Positions 26,394-36,305 are shown, counted from the stretch's first letter. The stretch is DNA of 64,000 nucleotides from GWE2-40-63 sp041664345 (GCA_041664345.1 JBAYKX010000011.1:1-64000); one strand, 5' to 3'. Numbers and translations: made by a program. The notes: generated by a model not told the origin, from the letters alone.

Positions 26394-28667
26394 ATGAAGT
26401 ACGGCATTCTTTTTATAGTTCTTGCATTATTACTCAGCACTTCCAGTGTCAATGCTCAAAGAGAGGGTTCCAAACAGGTTTCCGATCCGGTCATTTATAG
26501 TAAAGTTGATAGCTTAATTCAGATCATGACCCTTGAAGAAAAAGCAGGTCAAATGCTGAATTTGGGATTGGCATCCATACTTACCGGCCCATTTTATTCC
26601 TACCGCGATACATTGGTTTTCGATTCGGCTAAAGTGCAAGAATTGTTAGTGAAATACGGTGCCGGATCGGTACAAAATTTGGGCAATTTTCCACTCACAC
26701 CTAAGCAATGGAGGCAGGTAATTGGGTTTATTCAAAAAACCTCAAAGGAGCGCACACGACTTGGTATTCCCGTTTTGTATGGAATTGATGCCGTACATGG
26801 GGCCACTTATACAGCCGGCTCAGTTATGTTTCCACAGCAGATTAACTTGGCAGCTACTTTTAATCAGGAAAATGCTAAAAAAGTAGGTGAAATTACCGCT
26901 TACGAAATGAAAGCCAGTGGCATTCCCTGGAACTATGCCCCGGTGCTCGATGTGGCCCGTCATCCCTTATGGGGACGGATTTTTGAAAGCTTTGGCGAAG
27001 ATACTTACCTTACTACTCAAATGGGTTTAGGGGCGTTGGAAGGAATGCAAGGAACTAATCCGGCTACCGATACCAAAGTGTTGGCCTGTGCTAAACACTT
27101 TATTGGATATGGCGCATCCTACAATGGTAAAGACCGTTCACCGGTTAATCTATCGGAAAACTATATACGGCAAGTATTGTTGCCACCTTTTAAACAGGCC
27201 GTTGAAAATGGATTGCTTGCGGTAATGGTTTCATCGGGCGTATTAAATGGAACCCCATCTCACATTGACCATTTTTTATTAACGGATTTGCTGAAAAAAG
27301 AACTGGGTTTTAAAGGAGTAATAATTACCGATTGGAGCGATATCGATAATTTACATTCGGTGCATAAAGTGGCCGCCGATGAACGGGAAGCCGTAAAATT
27401 GAGTGTTTTGGCCGGAGTGGATATTTGCATGGAACCATACGATGCCAGTTTTGTGGTTAATTTGGTTGATTTGGTAAAGTCGGGCGAAGTGCCTGTTTCG
27501 CGGGTTGACGATGCGGTACGTAGGATTCTTTATTTCAAATATAAATCAGGCGTTTTTGATAACCTCCTTTTTGACCATGATGACTATACGGAATTTGCCT
27601 CTAAAAAATCGGACAGCATCAACCATCAAATTGCTTGCGAAAGCTTGACGTTGCTTAAGAATCAAGGAAATGTATTGCCCCTTAAAAAAGGCGCTAAAGT
27701 TCTGGTTACTGGCGTTGCATCCAATTCCATCAATTACTTGAATGGCGGATGGTCGCGCACCTGGAGCGGGCAGGATACCAGCTACAACGATAAAAACAAA
27801 CTGACCATATTGGGAGCTATTCAACAGAAAGTGGGCAAAAACAATGTATTATTTGCCCCAGGAACCGGATATACCGATGGCGACTATGTGGCTGATGCGG
27901 TTCAACAGGCAAAAAATGTAGATGCTATAATTATTTGTGTGGGTGAAAAACCGTCCACCGAAAAACCCAGCGATATTGATGAACTTGATTTGCCCGAAAT
28001 TCAGCAGAAACTAGTCACTAAATTGGCCGAAACCGGAAAACCAATTATCTTGGTTATGGTGCAGGGACGGCCACGCATCATCCGAAAAATTGAACCTTCA
28101 TCGCAAGGAATCATTATGGCATTCCTACCTGGAAATGAAGGCGGAAGAGCCATTTCCGATGTGCTTTACGGCGATTTCAATCCTAGCGGTAAATTGCCCT
28201 ATACCTACCCGCGATATTCAGGCTCCCTTTGGACTTATGACCATTTATTGTGCGATGAGCGTGATGTGAATTTTGGTTTGGATGGCTTTACCCCTCAATA
28301 TGAAGTTGGGTTTGGGTTAAGTTATACTACTTTTGAATATTCAAATTTAACGATAAGTAAAGATTCCATTTCAAAATCGGATACGTTACGCATTTCAATA
28401 GATGTAAAAAACACCGGCGAGCTATCCGGTAAAGAGGCCGTATTACTTTTTGTATCTGATGAAGTGGCTTCCATTTCCCCGCCGGTAAAGCAACTGAAAC
28501 AATTCAAAAAAATAGCGGTTGAACCGGGTAAAACCGAAAAAGTGGAGTTCAAGCTTACTTCGAACGAGCTTCAATTTGTGAATCGGAATAATCAGTGGGT
28601 AACGGAGCCGGGCTTTTTTACCATTAGCATTGGTAATCAAAAGACACGGTTTAAATTGGTAAATTAA
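26394..28667 (+). CDS. GH3 beta-glucosidase, exported
   Basis: 757 residues with a signal peptide ending SVNAQ. The GH3 N-terminal barrel has YGIDAVHG, KHFIGYGAS and the nucleophile motif GVIITDWSD (Asp313). The alpha/beta sandwich follows, with LKNQGNVLPLKK and FLPGNEGGRAISDVLYGD. A fibronectin-III-like C-terminal domain (about 640-757; VSVDVKNTG-type) ends the chain. This is the BglX layout. It removes terminal glucose from beta-linked oligosaccharides in the periplasm. It probably finishes laminari-oligosaccharides released by the GH16, GH81 and GH5 enzymes. It has its own 394-base upstream region with the element shared with the GH81 gene. Confidence 0.93.
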   Translation: MKYGILFIVLALLLSTSSVNAQREGSKQVSDPVIYSKVDSLIQIMTLEEKAGQMLNLGLASILTGPFYSYRDTLVFDSAKVQELLVKYGAGSVQNLGNFPLTPKQWRQVIGFIQKTSKERTRLGIPVLYGIDAVHGATYTAGSVMFPQQINLAATFNQENAKKVGEITAYEMKASGIPWNYAPVLDVARHPLWGRIFESFGEDTYLTTQMGLGALEGMQGTNPATDTKVLACAKHFIGYGASYNGKDRSPVNLSENYIRQVLLPPFKQAVENGLLAVMVSSGVLNGTPSHIDHFLLTDLLKKELGFKGVIITDWSDIDNLHSVHKVAADEREAVKLSVLAGVDICMEPYDASFVVNLVDLVKSGEVPVSRVDDAVRRILYFKYKSGVFDNLLFDHDDYTEFASKKSDSINHQIACESLTLLKNQGNVLPLKKGAKVLVTGVASNSINYLNGGWSRTWSGQDTSYNDKNKLTILGAIQQKVGKNNVLFAPGTGYTDGDYVADAVQQAKNVDAIIICVGEKPSTEKPSDIDELDLPEIQQKLVTKLAETGKPIILVMVQGRPRIIRKIEPSSQGIIMAFLPGNEGGRAISDVLYGDFNPSGKLPYTYPRYSGSLWTYDHLLCDERDVNFGLDGFTPQYEVGFGLSYTTFEYSNLTISKDSISKSDTLRISIDVKNTGELSGKEAVLLFVSDEVASISPPVKQLKQFKKIAVEPGKTEKVEFKLTSNELQFVNRNNQWVTEPGFFTISIGNQKTRFKLVN

Positions 28668-28751
28668 AAATTATCATTATTGATTGATTAATGTGAAAAT
28701 ATTATAGAAAAAGATGAAAAACGAAAATTGGAGTCTTTTATTTCAAGCAAT

Positions 28752-28851
28752 TACAATTTGGGCTAAAGCCCAGTTTTTGTATGTTTTAAATTACCCCTGG
28801 CTTAAGCCAGGGGCAATTGAATCTCAAATTGAATTGGGCTTTAGCCCAATA
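28752..28851. repeat. Triple-palindrome extragenic element
   Basis: Three hairpins lie in about 100 bases: TGGGCTAAAGCCCA (28759-28772), CCCCTGG-CTTAAG-CCAGGGG (28794-28813) and ATTGGGCTTTAGCCCAAT (28833-28850). The outer two are themselves related. It lies between GH3 and the phosphorylase gene. An open frame at 28714-28908 is an artefact of it. Confidence 0.7.
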
Positions 28852-28919
28852 GGTTATCATTTTAGTCGGAACGAAGAGAAAAAGAATGTAGTTTATAATC
28901 AGTTTTGAATTTAATAACA

Positions 28920-31900
28920 ATGAATAATCAACAGATTTTTTTGGGTGAAACCCCAATCCATCAAAGCCAGGTAGAGGTTAAAGGCGGATTTGTGCAGTTG
29001 CAAGGCGAAAAGTTTTATAAAATTAGCGGATATAACCGCATGCCCGATTTTTTTATGTCAATTGTCAGTATTACCGACCATTGGATGTTTATTTCCAGTA
29101 ACGGTGCTTTAACAGCCGGAAGGAAAGATAGGAACAATGCTTTGTTCCCTTATTATTGTGTTGATAAGATTCACGACCAGTACGATATTTCGGGCAGTAA
29201 AACCCTTGCTTTGGTTGCAAAAAACAATAAAAAATACCTTTGGGAGCCTTTCTCAAAAAAAACAGAAGGCGTTTATGCCATTGAGCGCAATTTGTACAAA
29301 AGCATTTTCGGCAATAAAATCATTTTTGAAGAAGTGAATATCGATTTGGGACTTACCTTCCAATACGGTTGGTATTTTAGTGATACCTTCGGATTTGTTA
29401 AAAAGTCGGTTTTATTGAATCAATCCAAACAGGAATTGACTGTTGAAATGCTTGACGGAATGCAGAATATTTTGCCTTATGGTTCCCATTATTCATTTCA
29501 ATTGGAATACAGCAATTTGTCAGATGCCTACAAAAAGAATGAACGGGTGGTGGAGACCAATTTGGGACTGTTTATTCTCAGTTCAATTCCAGTTGATAGG
29601 GCTGAACCCAGTGAGGCACTCAAGGCTAACACAGTTTGGGAAGCAGGTTTGGAAAATCCAACTATATTGCTATCCTCAATTCAATTAGAACGGTTTAAAC
29701 AAGGGCTTCCCCTTACATCGGAAACTGATATACGTGCCACTCGGGGAGCATATTTTGTAAATAAAACACTAACAGTACCCGCCAATTCCCAAAAGGAATG
29801 GATGCTGGTTGCCGAAATTAACCAGGATGCTGGTCAAGTGGCTCTGCTGAACCAACAATTGCTCAGTAGAAATGATTTGAAGAATCAGGTTAATGCCGAT
29901 ATAAATGCTGACACTGTGAAGCTCCGGAACATTGTGGCAAAAGCCGATGGATTGCAATTGACCAACGAAGAACTCAGTTATGCCCGCCATTATGCCAACA
30001 CGCTTTTCAACATCATGCGCGGCGGAATTTTCATCAACAACTATTCGGTTGATAAAGCCGATTTTACTGATTATTTAAGCAAAATAAATATCCCTCTGTT
30101 CCAGCGCATGCAAGGTTGGCTGAGTGATTTGCCCCAACATTTGGAAAGCTCACAATTGGTGCAAATGGCGGAAAAATTGGGCGATACCGATTTAATCCGC
30201 ATCTGCAATGAATACCTGCCTTTAACGTTCAGTCGCAGGCACGGCGACCCGAGCCGCCCATGGAACCAGTTTTCCATTGAGGTACAAAATACCGATGGGC
30301 CTGTTAAGTCCGATTATCAGGGAAATTGGCGCGATATTTTCCAGAATTGGGAAGCATTGGCGCATTCATATCCTGGATTCACCGAGCAAATGATTACCAA
30401 ATTTGTGGATGCCTCTACCGCCGACGGATACAATCCATATCGGATTACCCGCAATGGAATTGATTGGGAACGGCCCGATCCGCATGATCCTTGGGCATTT
30501 ATTGGATATTGGGGCGATCACCAGATTATTTATTTACAGAAACTGTTAGAGCTTTCGCATCGGTTCAACCCAGGTAAAATACAGCAGATGCTGGCAAAAG
30601 AGTATTTTGTGTATGCCAATGTGCCTTATCGGATAAAACCGTACGAGCAAATTGTAAAAACCCCGCAGGATACCATTCTGTTTGATTACGATTTGGATAA
30701 AAAAATCGGGCAAAAAGCCGCCGCTTTTGGTGCCGACGGAAAGCTTCTATTTCAATCCGATAGCCAACTGTATAAAGTAAACCTCACCGAAAAAATGTTG
30801 GTTTCGTTGTTAACCAAATTCAGCAATTTTATTCCTGAAGCGGGAATCTGGCTGAATACCCAGCGACCCGAATGGAACGATGCCAACAATGCTTTGGTGG
30901 GCAATGGCGTTTCCATGGTTACGCTTTATTACATGAGGCGTTCGTTGAGTTTCTGGGTTTCGATATTTAAAGAAATTAAAACCGATGAATACCAAATTTC
31001 AGAAGAAGTGAAACAGTTATTCAATGCGGTACACAAATGTTTTGATGAGAATCAAAACTTGTTGGATAATGGTTTTACCGATTCCAACAGGCGCACCATT
31101 GCCGATTCTTTGGGAAAAGCAGGAAGCAATTATAGGGAAACCATCTACAACCATTCCTTTTCGGGCAAAAAACAAAAAGTAACGGCTCAGCATTTAATTG
31201 ATTTTTGTGAACTGGGATTAAGGTACATTGATCAATCCATCGATGCCAATAAAAGGGCCGATGGATTGTATCATGCTTATAACCTCATTTCAATTACAAA
31301 CGACAGAATATCCATCCGTTATTTGTATGAAATGCTGGAAGGTCAGGTATCGGTACTGAGTTCAGGATATTTATCAGCTGCCGAAAGCTTAAAAGTGTTG
31401 GATGCGCTGAAAGCAAGTAGCCTTTTCCGTGCCGACCAATACAGTTATTTGCTATATCCCGACCGGCAGTTGCACCGGTTCACCCAAAAGAATAACTTGC
31501 CGGTTGAAGCTGTCAAAAAATCGGTGTTACTTACCAAAATGGCTGAGCAAAAGGACACATCCATCATCCATCAGGATATTCATGGAAATTACCATTTCAA
31601 CGGAACCTTCCGCAATGCCCAGGGTTTGTTGGATGCATTGGATAAACTGGATAAAAACAGGTACCAATCGGAAGTAGAAATAGAAAAAGCCCAGTTGGGT
31701 AAACTATTTGAAGATTTGTTCGATCACCATTCGTTCACCGGTCGCTCGGGCACTTTCTATGGATTCGAGGGGCTTGGCAGCATCTATTGGCACATGGTTT
31801 CAAAACTGTTGTTAGCTGTACAGGAATCGTATTATAGAGGAATGGCTGAGGGAGCCGATGCTCGTATTTTAGGTCGTTTAAAAGATCATTACTATGAAAT

Positions 31901-32378
31901 TAAAGCCGGAATTGGATTGTACAAATCGCCCAAACTTTATGGTGCATTCCCAACCGATGCCTATTCGCACACTCCGGGACATGCCGGTGCTCAGCAACCG
32001 GGCATGACCGGGCAGGTAAAGGAGGATTTTCTTTCCAGGTTCGGCGAATTGGGAGTTATAGTGGCCGATGGTGTAATCAGTTTCAATGCCTCGCTTCTGA
32101 ATCATCATGAAATATTGACCGCCGATGCCGTCTTTGAATACCTTTCCCCAGATGGGAACATTCACCAATTGAATCTGAAAAGCGGTCAACTGGCGTTTAC
32201 ATTCTGCGGAGTACCTTTTGTTTACACTATTGGTAGCAAGTCATCGGTAAGTGTTATTGTTTCCAATGGGGAAGTAATTGAGAGTGATGGAAATAAGCTG
32301 GATGAGCTATCAAGCCATAAGATATTTAGCCGAAACGGCGAAATTAAGCAGGTTACTGTTGGTGTAGTTTTCAACTAA
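28920..32378 (+). CDS. Large cytoplasmic beta-glucan phosphorylase-like enzyme (GH94/GH149/GH161 type)
   Basis: 1152 residues from the ATG at 28920 (MNNQQIFLGET). The frame opens at a TTG five codons earlier. There is no signal peptide, so cytoplasmic. It has an N-terminal beta-rich region, then an (alpha/alpha)6-type helical domain with RPEWNDANNAL (Asp about 654), matching the catalytic Asp motif of clan GH-Q phosphorylases. It ends with a small beta domain. At over 1100 residues it is longer than GH94 cellobiose phosphorylase and fits the size of GH149 or GH161 beta-1,3-oligoglucan phosphorylases. It would use phosphate to release glucose 1-phosphate from imported laminari-oligosaccharides. 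The assignment rests on one motif, the size and the context. Confidence 0.7.
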   Translation: MNNQQIFLGETPIHQSQVEVKGGFVQLQGEKFYKISGYNRMPDFFMSIVSITDHWMFISSNGALTAGRKDRNNALFPYYCVDKIHDQYDISGSKTLALVAKNNKKYLWEPFSKKTEGVYAIERNLYKSIFGNKIIFEEVNIDLGLTFQYGWYFSDTFGFVKKSVLLNQSKQELTVEMLDGMQNILPYGSHYSFQLEYSNLSDAYKKNERVVETNLGLFILSSIPVDRAEPSEALKANTVWEAGLENPTILLSSIQLERFKQGLPLTSETDIRATRGAYFVNKTLTVPANSQKEWMLVAEINQDAGQVALLNQQLLSRNDLKNQVNADINADTVKLRNIVAKADGLQLTNEELSYARHYANTLFNIMRGGIFINNYSVDKADFTDYLSKINIPLFQRMQGWLSDLPQHLESSQLVQMAEKLGDTDLIRICNEYLPLTFSRRHGDPSRPWNQFSIEVQNTDGPVKSDYQGNWRDIFQNWEALAHSYPGFTEQMITKFVDASTADGYNPYRITRNGIDWERPDPHDPWAFIGYWGDHQIIYLQKLLELSHRFNPGKIQQMLAKEYFVYANVPYRIKPYEQIVKTPQDTILFDYDLDKKIGQKAAAFGADGKLLFQSDSQLYKVNLTEKMLVSLLTKFSNFIPEAGIWLNTQRPEWNDANNALVGNGVSMVTLYYMRRSLSFWVSIFKEIKTDEYQISEEVKQLFNAVHKCFDENQNLLDNGFTDSNRRTIADSLGKAGSNYRETIYNHSFSGKKQKVTAQHLIDFCELGLRYIDQSIDANKRADGLYHAYNLISITNDRISIRYLYEMLEGQVSVLSSGYLSAAESLKVLDALKASSLFRADQYSYLLYPDRQLHRFTQKNNLPVEAVKKSVLLTKMAEQKDTSIIHQDIHGNYHFNGTFRNAQGLLDALDKLDKNRYQSEVEIEKAQLGKLFEDLFDHHSFTGRSGTFYGFEGLGSIYWHMVSKLLLAVQESYYRGMAEGADARILGRLKDHYYEIKAGIGLYKSPKLYGAFPTDAYSHTPGHAGAQQPGMTGQVKEDFLSRFGELGVIVADGVISFNASLLNHHEILTADAVFEYLSPDGNIHQLNLKSGQLAFTFCGVPFVYTIGSKSSVSVIVSNGEVIESDGNKLDELSSHKIFSRNGEIKQVTVGVVFN

Positions 32379-32387
32379 TAATAAAAG

Positions 32388-32560
32388 TTTTAGAGGTCAG
32401 TAGATAAATACATAACAAGAAAGCAATGGTGTAGTGCAAATTGTATGATATACCTGAGTTTTTTTTAGTTCTACCAACTTACACTCAGCGCTAGTCCTCC
32501 CTTGAGGGAGGTGCCAGAAGGGCGGTGGGTGAAAAACCTTAACTAAACGACATTTGTAAA
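32388..32560. repeat. Foldback (MITE-like) element, degraded copy
   Basis: Begins 9 bases after the phosphorylase stop with TTTAGAGGTCAGTAGATAAA, matching the left end of the element at 53329. It contains GCTAGTCCTCCCTTGAGGGA and GGGCGGTGGGTG, as in the other copy. It ends with a decayed right end (CTAAACGACATTTGTAAA). It is shorter than the 53.3-kb copy. Confidence 0.6.
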
Positions 32561-32590
32561 GAATTAATATTCACTTAAAAAACGGAAACT

Positions 32591-34294
32591 ATGAAAAAGA
32601 ATATCCAATTAATGTGTAAGGGTAAATGGTTGATTTGGTTCAATAAATTACCTATTATGGTTTTCATTCTGTTAATCATTGGATTGAGTGGATGCGTTCA
32701 ACCACCAAAATCCGATTCCCTTAGCTTTCTTAAAGTAAAAGGGCAGGATATGGTGGATGAAACGGGAAAAAAAGTAGTGCTCCACAGTGTTGGTTTGGGC
32801 AACTGGTTGTTACCCGAAGGTTATATGTGGAAGTTTGGAGAAAATGGCGATCGCCCACGTAAGATTGAGAAAGTAGTAACCGACCTGATTGGTGAGGAAC
32901 AGGCAGCACTGTTTTGGAAGGAATTCCGCAATAATTATATCACCGAGGCAGATATAGTGCGGATGAAGGAAGTGGGTTTCAATTCGGTGCGCGTTGCGTT
33001 AAACGCACGGGTGTTTTTAACCGAAGATGAAAATCCGCAATTTATTGAAGAAGGATTTAAGCATTTAGATGACTTAATTATTTGGTGCAAAGCACATAAA
33101 ATATATGTGATAATTGACATGCACGGGGCACCCGGTGGACAAACCGGTGCCAATATCGACGACAGTCCCAACGATTTGCCGGAACTTTTTATGGACAAAA
33201 AGAATGAAGAGGCTCTGCTAAAACTTTGGATGGAAATTGTTAATAAATACAAAGATGAATCTACCGTGGCGGCTTACGATTTACTCAACGAGCCCCTTCC
33301 TGAAGGAACTGGAGCGGCTGCAAAATACAAACATCAATTGGAGCCCTTGTATCGCCGTCTCACTCAGGAAATCAGAAAGGTGGATACCCGCCACATGATC
33401 ACCCTTGAGGGATATAATTGGTCCAATAACTGGGATGCTTTCTCCAAACCATTTGACAACAATACTTTTTACCAGTTTCACTATTATTGCTGGAATAAAC
33501 CCGATAATCTGAACGATATCAGTTATTTCCTGAAGTGGCGCGATACCCTCAATACCCCAATTTGGGTGGGTGAGACCGGCGAAAAAGCCAATGCCATTTA
33601 TTGGGAAACCTCCCAGTATTTTGCTGCCAACAATATTGGTTGGTCGTTTTGGCCGTGGAAAAAGATGGATACAAAAAATACCCCGTATTCGATAATCAAA
33701 CCGAACAATTGGGACTTGGTTGTCAATTATTCAAAAGGAGGCGAAAAGCCTGATAGTGCAACTTCGCAGGTAATTTTAAATGAATTCCTTATCAACATTA
33801 AACTGGCCAATTGCGAATATTACACCGATGTGGTGAATGCCATTTTCAGGAGGATACCAGGAAAAGTGGAGGCTGAAAATTATGGACATGGAGGATATGG
33901 AATGGATTTCTTTGTTTCCGACAGTGCGAAAAAATCTAGTTTCTACCGAACAAAAGAGCCAGTGGTTATTGAGCTTATCCGCTTTGATTCCGCAGTTGAT
34001 TTTTCAAAGCATAATTCCGAACAATGCATTGTTTTAAAACCGGATGAATGGACCCGATATTCATTTAACAGTGCAAATAAAGCGGATTACAAAATCAAAA
34101 TTAAAGCAACTTCATCAGCGGTTCCGGCTAAGTTTCAGATAGAGTGCAACGGATTCAAAAAAGAGTTTGAACTGCAATCATCGCAATGGGATACTTTATC
34201 GGTCGAAGGAATCAATATGGAAGCTGGTGTAAATAATTTATTGTTGAAAGTGGTTGAAAGTAAAGTCAATATTGATTGGTTTGTTATTGAATAA
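32591..34294 (+). CDS. GH5-family glycosidase lipoprotein with CBM6-like domain
   Basis: 567 residues. An N-terminal hydrophobic stretch ends in LSGC (lipobox near 36), so it is an outer-membrane or surface lipoprotein. The GH5 barrel (about 45-400) has LHSVGLGNWLLPEG, DMHGAPGGQ, DLLNEP (Glu234, acid/base) and WVGETGE (Glu328, nucleophile). A CBM6-like beta sandwich (about 420-567) starts GKVEAENYGHGGYG. GH5 includes endo- and exo-beta-1,3-glucanases, and context points to beta-1,3-glucan. The subfamily cannot be fixed by eye. The next gene (GH16) follows after 35 bases, so they form a two-gene unit. Confidence 0.87.
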   Translation: MKKNIQLMCKGKWLIWFNKLPIMVFILLIIGLSGCVQPPKSDSLSFLKVKGQDMVDETGKKVVLHSVGLGNWLLPEGYMWKFGENGDRPRKIEKVVTDLIGEEQAALFWKEFRNNYITEADIVRMKEVGFNSVRVALNARVFLTEDENPQFIEEGFKHLDDLIIWCKAHKIYVIIDMHGAPGGQTGANIDDSPNDLPELFMDKKNEEALLKLWMEIVNKYKDESTVAAYDLLNEPLPEGTGAAAKYKHQLEPLYRRLTQEIRKVDTRHMITLEGYNWSNNWDAFSKPFDNNTFYQFHYYCWNKPDNLNDISYFLKWRDTLNTPIWVGETGEKANAIYWETSQYFAANNIGWSFWPWKKMDTKNTPYSIIKPNNWDLVVNYSKGGEKPDSATSQVILNEFLINIKLANCEYYTDVVNAIFRRIPGKVEAENYGHGGYGMDFFVSDSAKKSSFYRTKEPVVIELIRFDSAVDFSKHNSEQCIVLKPDEWTRYSFNSANKADYKIKIKATSSAVPAKFQIECNGFKKEFELQSSQWDTLSVEGINMEAGVNNLLLKVVESKVNIDWFVIE

Positions 34295-34329
34295 AAGTGC
34301 GAATTAATTACATTTTATATTTATTTATT

Positions 34330-35145
34330 ATGAAAACAATAAAAATTTGGTTATTGGTTGGTTTAGGGTTTGTTGCCTGTACCAACGGAACAAAGCAACC
34401 TGCTGGACCTGGTAACGGGTATCAATTGGTATGGAACGATGAATTTGATTCGCCCGGAATGCCGGATACCAGCAAATGGAGTTACGACATCGAAGGTAAT
34501 GCTTGGGGTTGGGGAAATGCTGAATATCAGTGGTACACGGCAAACAGGAAAGAGAATACCTATATCGCCGATGGAAAGCTGCATATTGTGGCTTTAAAGG
34601 AAAAAATCGAGGATCGGGATTATTCATCGGCCCGCTTAATTACCAAAGGTAAAGGCGATTGGTTGTACGGACGGGTTGAAGTGTCGGCTAAATTGCCCGG
34701 TGCGTTAGGAATATGGCCGGCAATTTGGATGCTTCCTACTGATTGGGAATATGGCAACTGGCCAAAAAGCGGTGAAATTGACATTATGGAACATGTAGGT
34801 TATATGATTGATACTGTGGTAGCTTCAGCCCATACCGAATCATACAACCATGTTATAAGGACTCAGAAGAATAATGAGTTGCAGGTAAAGGACTTGCACG
34901 ACAATTTCCATGTGTATGCGGTTGAGTGGGGCCCTGAGGAATACAGTGTTTTTATGGACACGCTAAAGTATTTCACTTTTAAAAACGAACACAACACTTA
35001 TAAAGAATGGCCTTTCGACAAAAGGTTCCACCTGCTTTTGAATGTTGCTGTAGGCGGTGCCTGGGGGGCAGCCAATGGTTTTGATTCAACAGCCTATCCT
35101 CAAGATATGGTGGTGGATTATGTAAGGGTTTACCAGAAGAAATAG
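34330..35145 (+). CDS. GH16 beta-glucanase lipoprotein
   Basis: 271 residues from the ATG at 34330. The frame opens with GTG at 34297, but MKTIKIWLLVGLGFVAC from 34330 is a clean lipoprotein signal. A single GH16 domain carries GEIDIMEHVGY (Glu149, Asp151, Glu154) and the PAIWMLP and LNVAVGGAWGA motifs of laminarinases. Unlike the GH16 at 21 kb it has no CBM and no sorting domain. It is therefore probably anchored at the outer membrane, cutting beta-1,3-glucan close to the cell. It is the last gene of the cluster, closed by a strong terminator. Confidence 0.92.
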   Translation: MKTIKIWLLVGLGFVACTNGTKQPAGPGNGYQLVWNDEFDSPGMPDTSKWSYDIEGNAWGWGNAEYQWYTANRKENTYIADGKLHIVALKEKIEDRDYSSARLITKGKGDWLYGRVEVSAKLPGALGIWPAIWMLPTDWEYGNWPKSGEIDIMEHVGYMIDTVVASAHTESYNHVIRTQKNNELQVKDLHDNFHVYAVEWGPEEYSVFMDTLKYFTFKNEHNTYKEWPFDKRFHLLLNVAVGGAWGAANGFDSTAYPQDMVVDYVRVYQKK

Positions 35146-35201
35146 ACTATTTAGGATAATGTACTTAAAAGCAATAAGTACCTTACTATCTTTCGAATAA
35201 G

Positions 35202-35239
35202 AAAAGTTCCATGAAATTATTTTCGTAGAACTTTTTTTT
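35202..35239 (+). terminator. Terminator of the glucan cluster
   Basis: The stem AAAAGTTC-ATGAAA pairs with TTTCGT-GAACTTTT (one bulged mismatch), loop TTAT, then a run of Ts. It lies 57 bases after the GH16 stop. Confidence 0.85.
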
Positions 35240-36305
35240 ATTGACTGTGATATACTGAAGTATCGGTCGTATTTTGATTTTGGAATTTTATTATCAGAGT
35301 AACTACTCCTTCATAATTATTTATGCCCTCTTTAATGCTGTTTGCTTTAAGGTAAGAGTCGTAAATACTTGAAGTAATATTTTGCAATTTCTGGTACCGT
35401 AGGTTTTTCCAGTACTCTTTTATCATTAAATATTCATTCAGTACTTCAGGTTTTAGCAACGGTTTAACATCCAAACTGTCATAAAGTGTTTTTTCCTGTT
35501 TCATAAAATGCATCAGTACAAAAAGTTGGGCGCTGTATTCTATGGGTTTGCTGTTGCTTTCCAAACAGGCAAGCCAACCATAAAAGCTAGCTTCGGCTTC
35601 ATTGGTAATTCCCAATTGATGTGCTTTTTCGTGAGCCAAAATCATGGGGTATTGAACCGGTAATAAATACTTATTTGTATGAACCTCGTTGGTAAAGGGT
35701 CCAAAGTAGCCTGATATGGAATTGCCAGCAAAAAAGCGGCTAAAAATCATCTTTTTAGAGGCATTAAATCTTGTTGAGTATGTAAAGTCAAACTGTGGAC
35801 CCAACCGAACAAATGATTCATCCAGTGATGATTCAATAGCCTCAGGGTTTAATAGGTTAATTGTTGAAAAGGCATTGTTGGTGGCATTTATTTGCAATGC
35901 TAATCCCTTATAAAATAATTCTTTAGTAACTTTTATTGATTTTAGTTCCAATCTGGTTTCAATGGGCTGTCTGAAATAATTGAATCCCCAAAACCAATAA
36001 AAAAGTGAATACGTTATGGCAAGTATAGTGAGAATAATATAGGCTGTTTTTTTAAAATTAATTTTTCTGAAAACCCATAAAGTTAGGGTTGAAAGCAGTA
36101 ACAGAAGTAGAAAAATATAAAAAATATCGGTAATTGAAAACGGGATAATTCCGCTTAAAAGAGAAACCCCTTGAGCCAAAATAGGATAAAGCTTTTTTGA
36201 ATATAAATGCTCGGTGAGTGATGGAAAATGGGAGCAAAGCTGAGTAAGTAAAAAAGTTATAAAGCCAATCCAAACTGCTAAATACCGACGGCTAAAAACA
36301 TTCAT
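35238..36305 (-). CDS. DUF3810 membrane protein with zincin-like motif
   Basis: 355 residues. Three membrane spans lie in the first 120 residues (around 10-25, 55-80 and 88-110). A soluble domain then carries LAHEKAHQLGI and, after a short gap, NEAEASFYGWLACL. The HExxH-like motif plus a downstream Glu is the zincin metallopeptidase pattern used in the DUF3810 family. Activity is unproven for the family. It is convergent with the glucan cluster and stands alone, with the C terminus hydrophilic. The stop lies at the tail of the terminator of the plus-strand cluster. Confidence 0.85.
   Translation of the reverse strand: MNVFSRRYLAVWIGFITFLLTQLCSHFPSLTEHLYSKKLYPILAQGVSLLSGIIPFSITDIFYIFLLLLLLSTLTLWVFRKINFKKTAYIILTILAITYSLFYWFWGFNYFRQPIETRLELKSIKVTKELFYKGLALQINATNNAFSTINLLNPEAIESSLDESFVRLGPQFDFTYSTRFNASKKMIFSRFFAGNSISGYFGPFTNEVHTNKYLLPVQYPMILAHEKAHQLGITNEAEASFYGWLACLESNSKPIEYSAQLFVLMHFMKQEKTLYDSLDVKPLLKPEVLNEYLMIKEYWKNLRYQKLQNITSSIYDSYLKANSIKEGINNYEGVVTLIIKFQNQNTTDTSVYHSQ

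Noticed and set aside
28714..28908. 64-residue open frame between GH3 and the phosphorylase gene
   Set aside because: It is made of the three-palindrome repeat, so it is a by-product of the repeat sequence.
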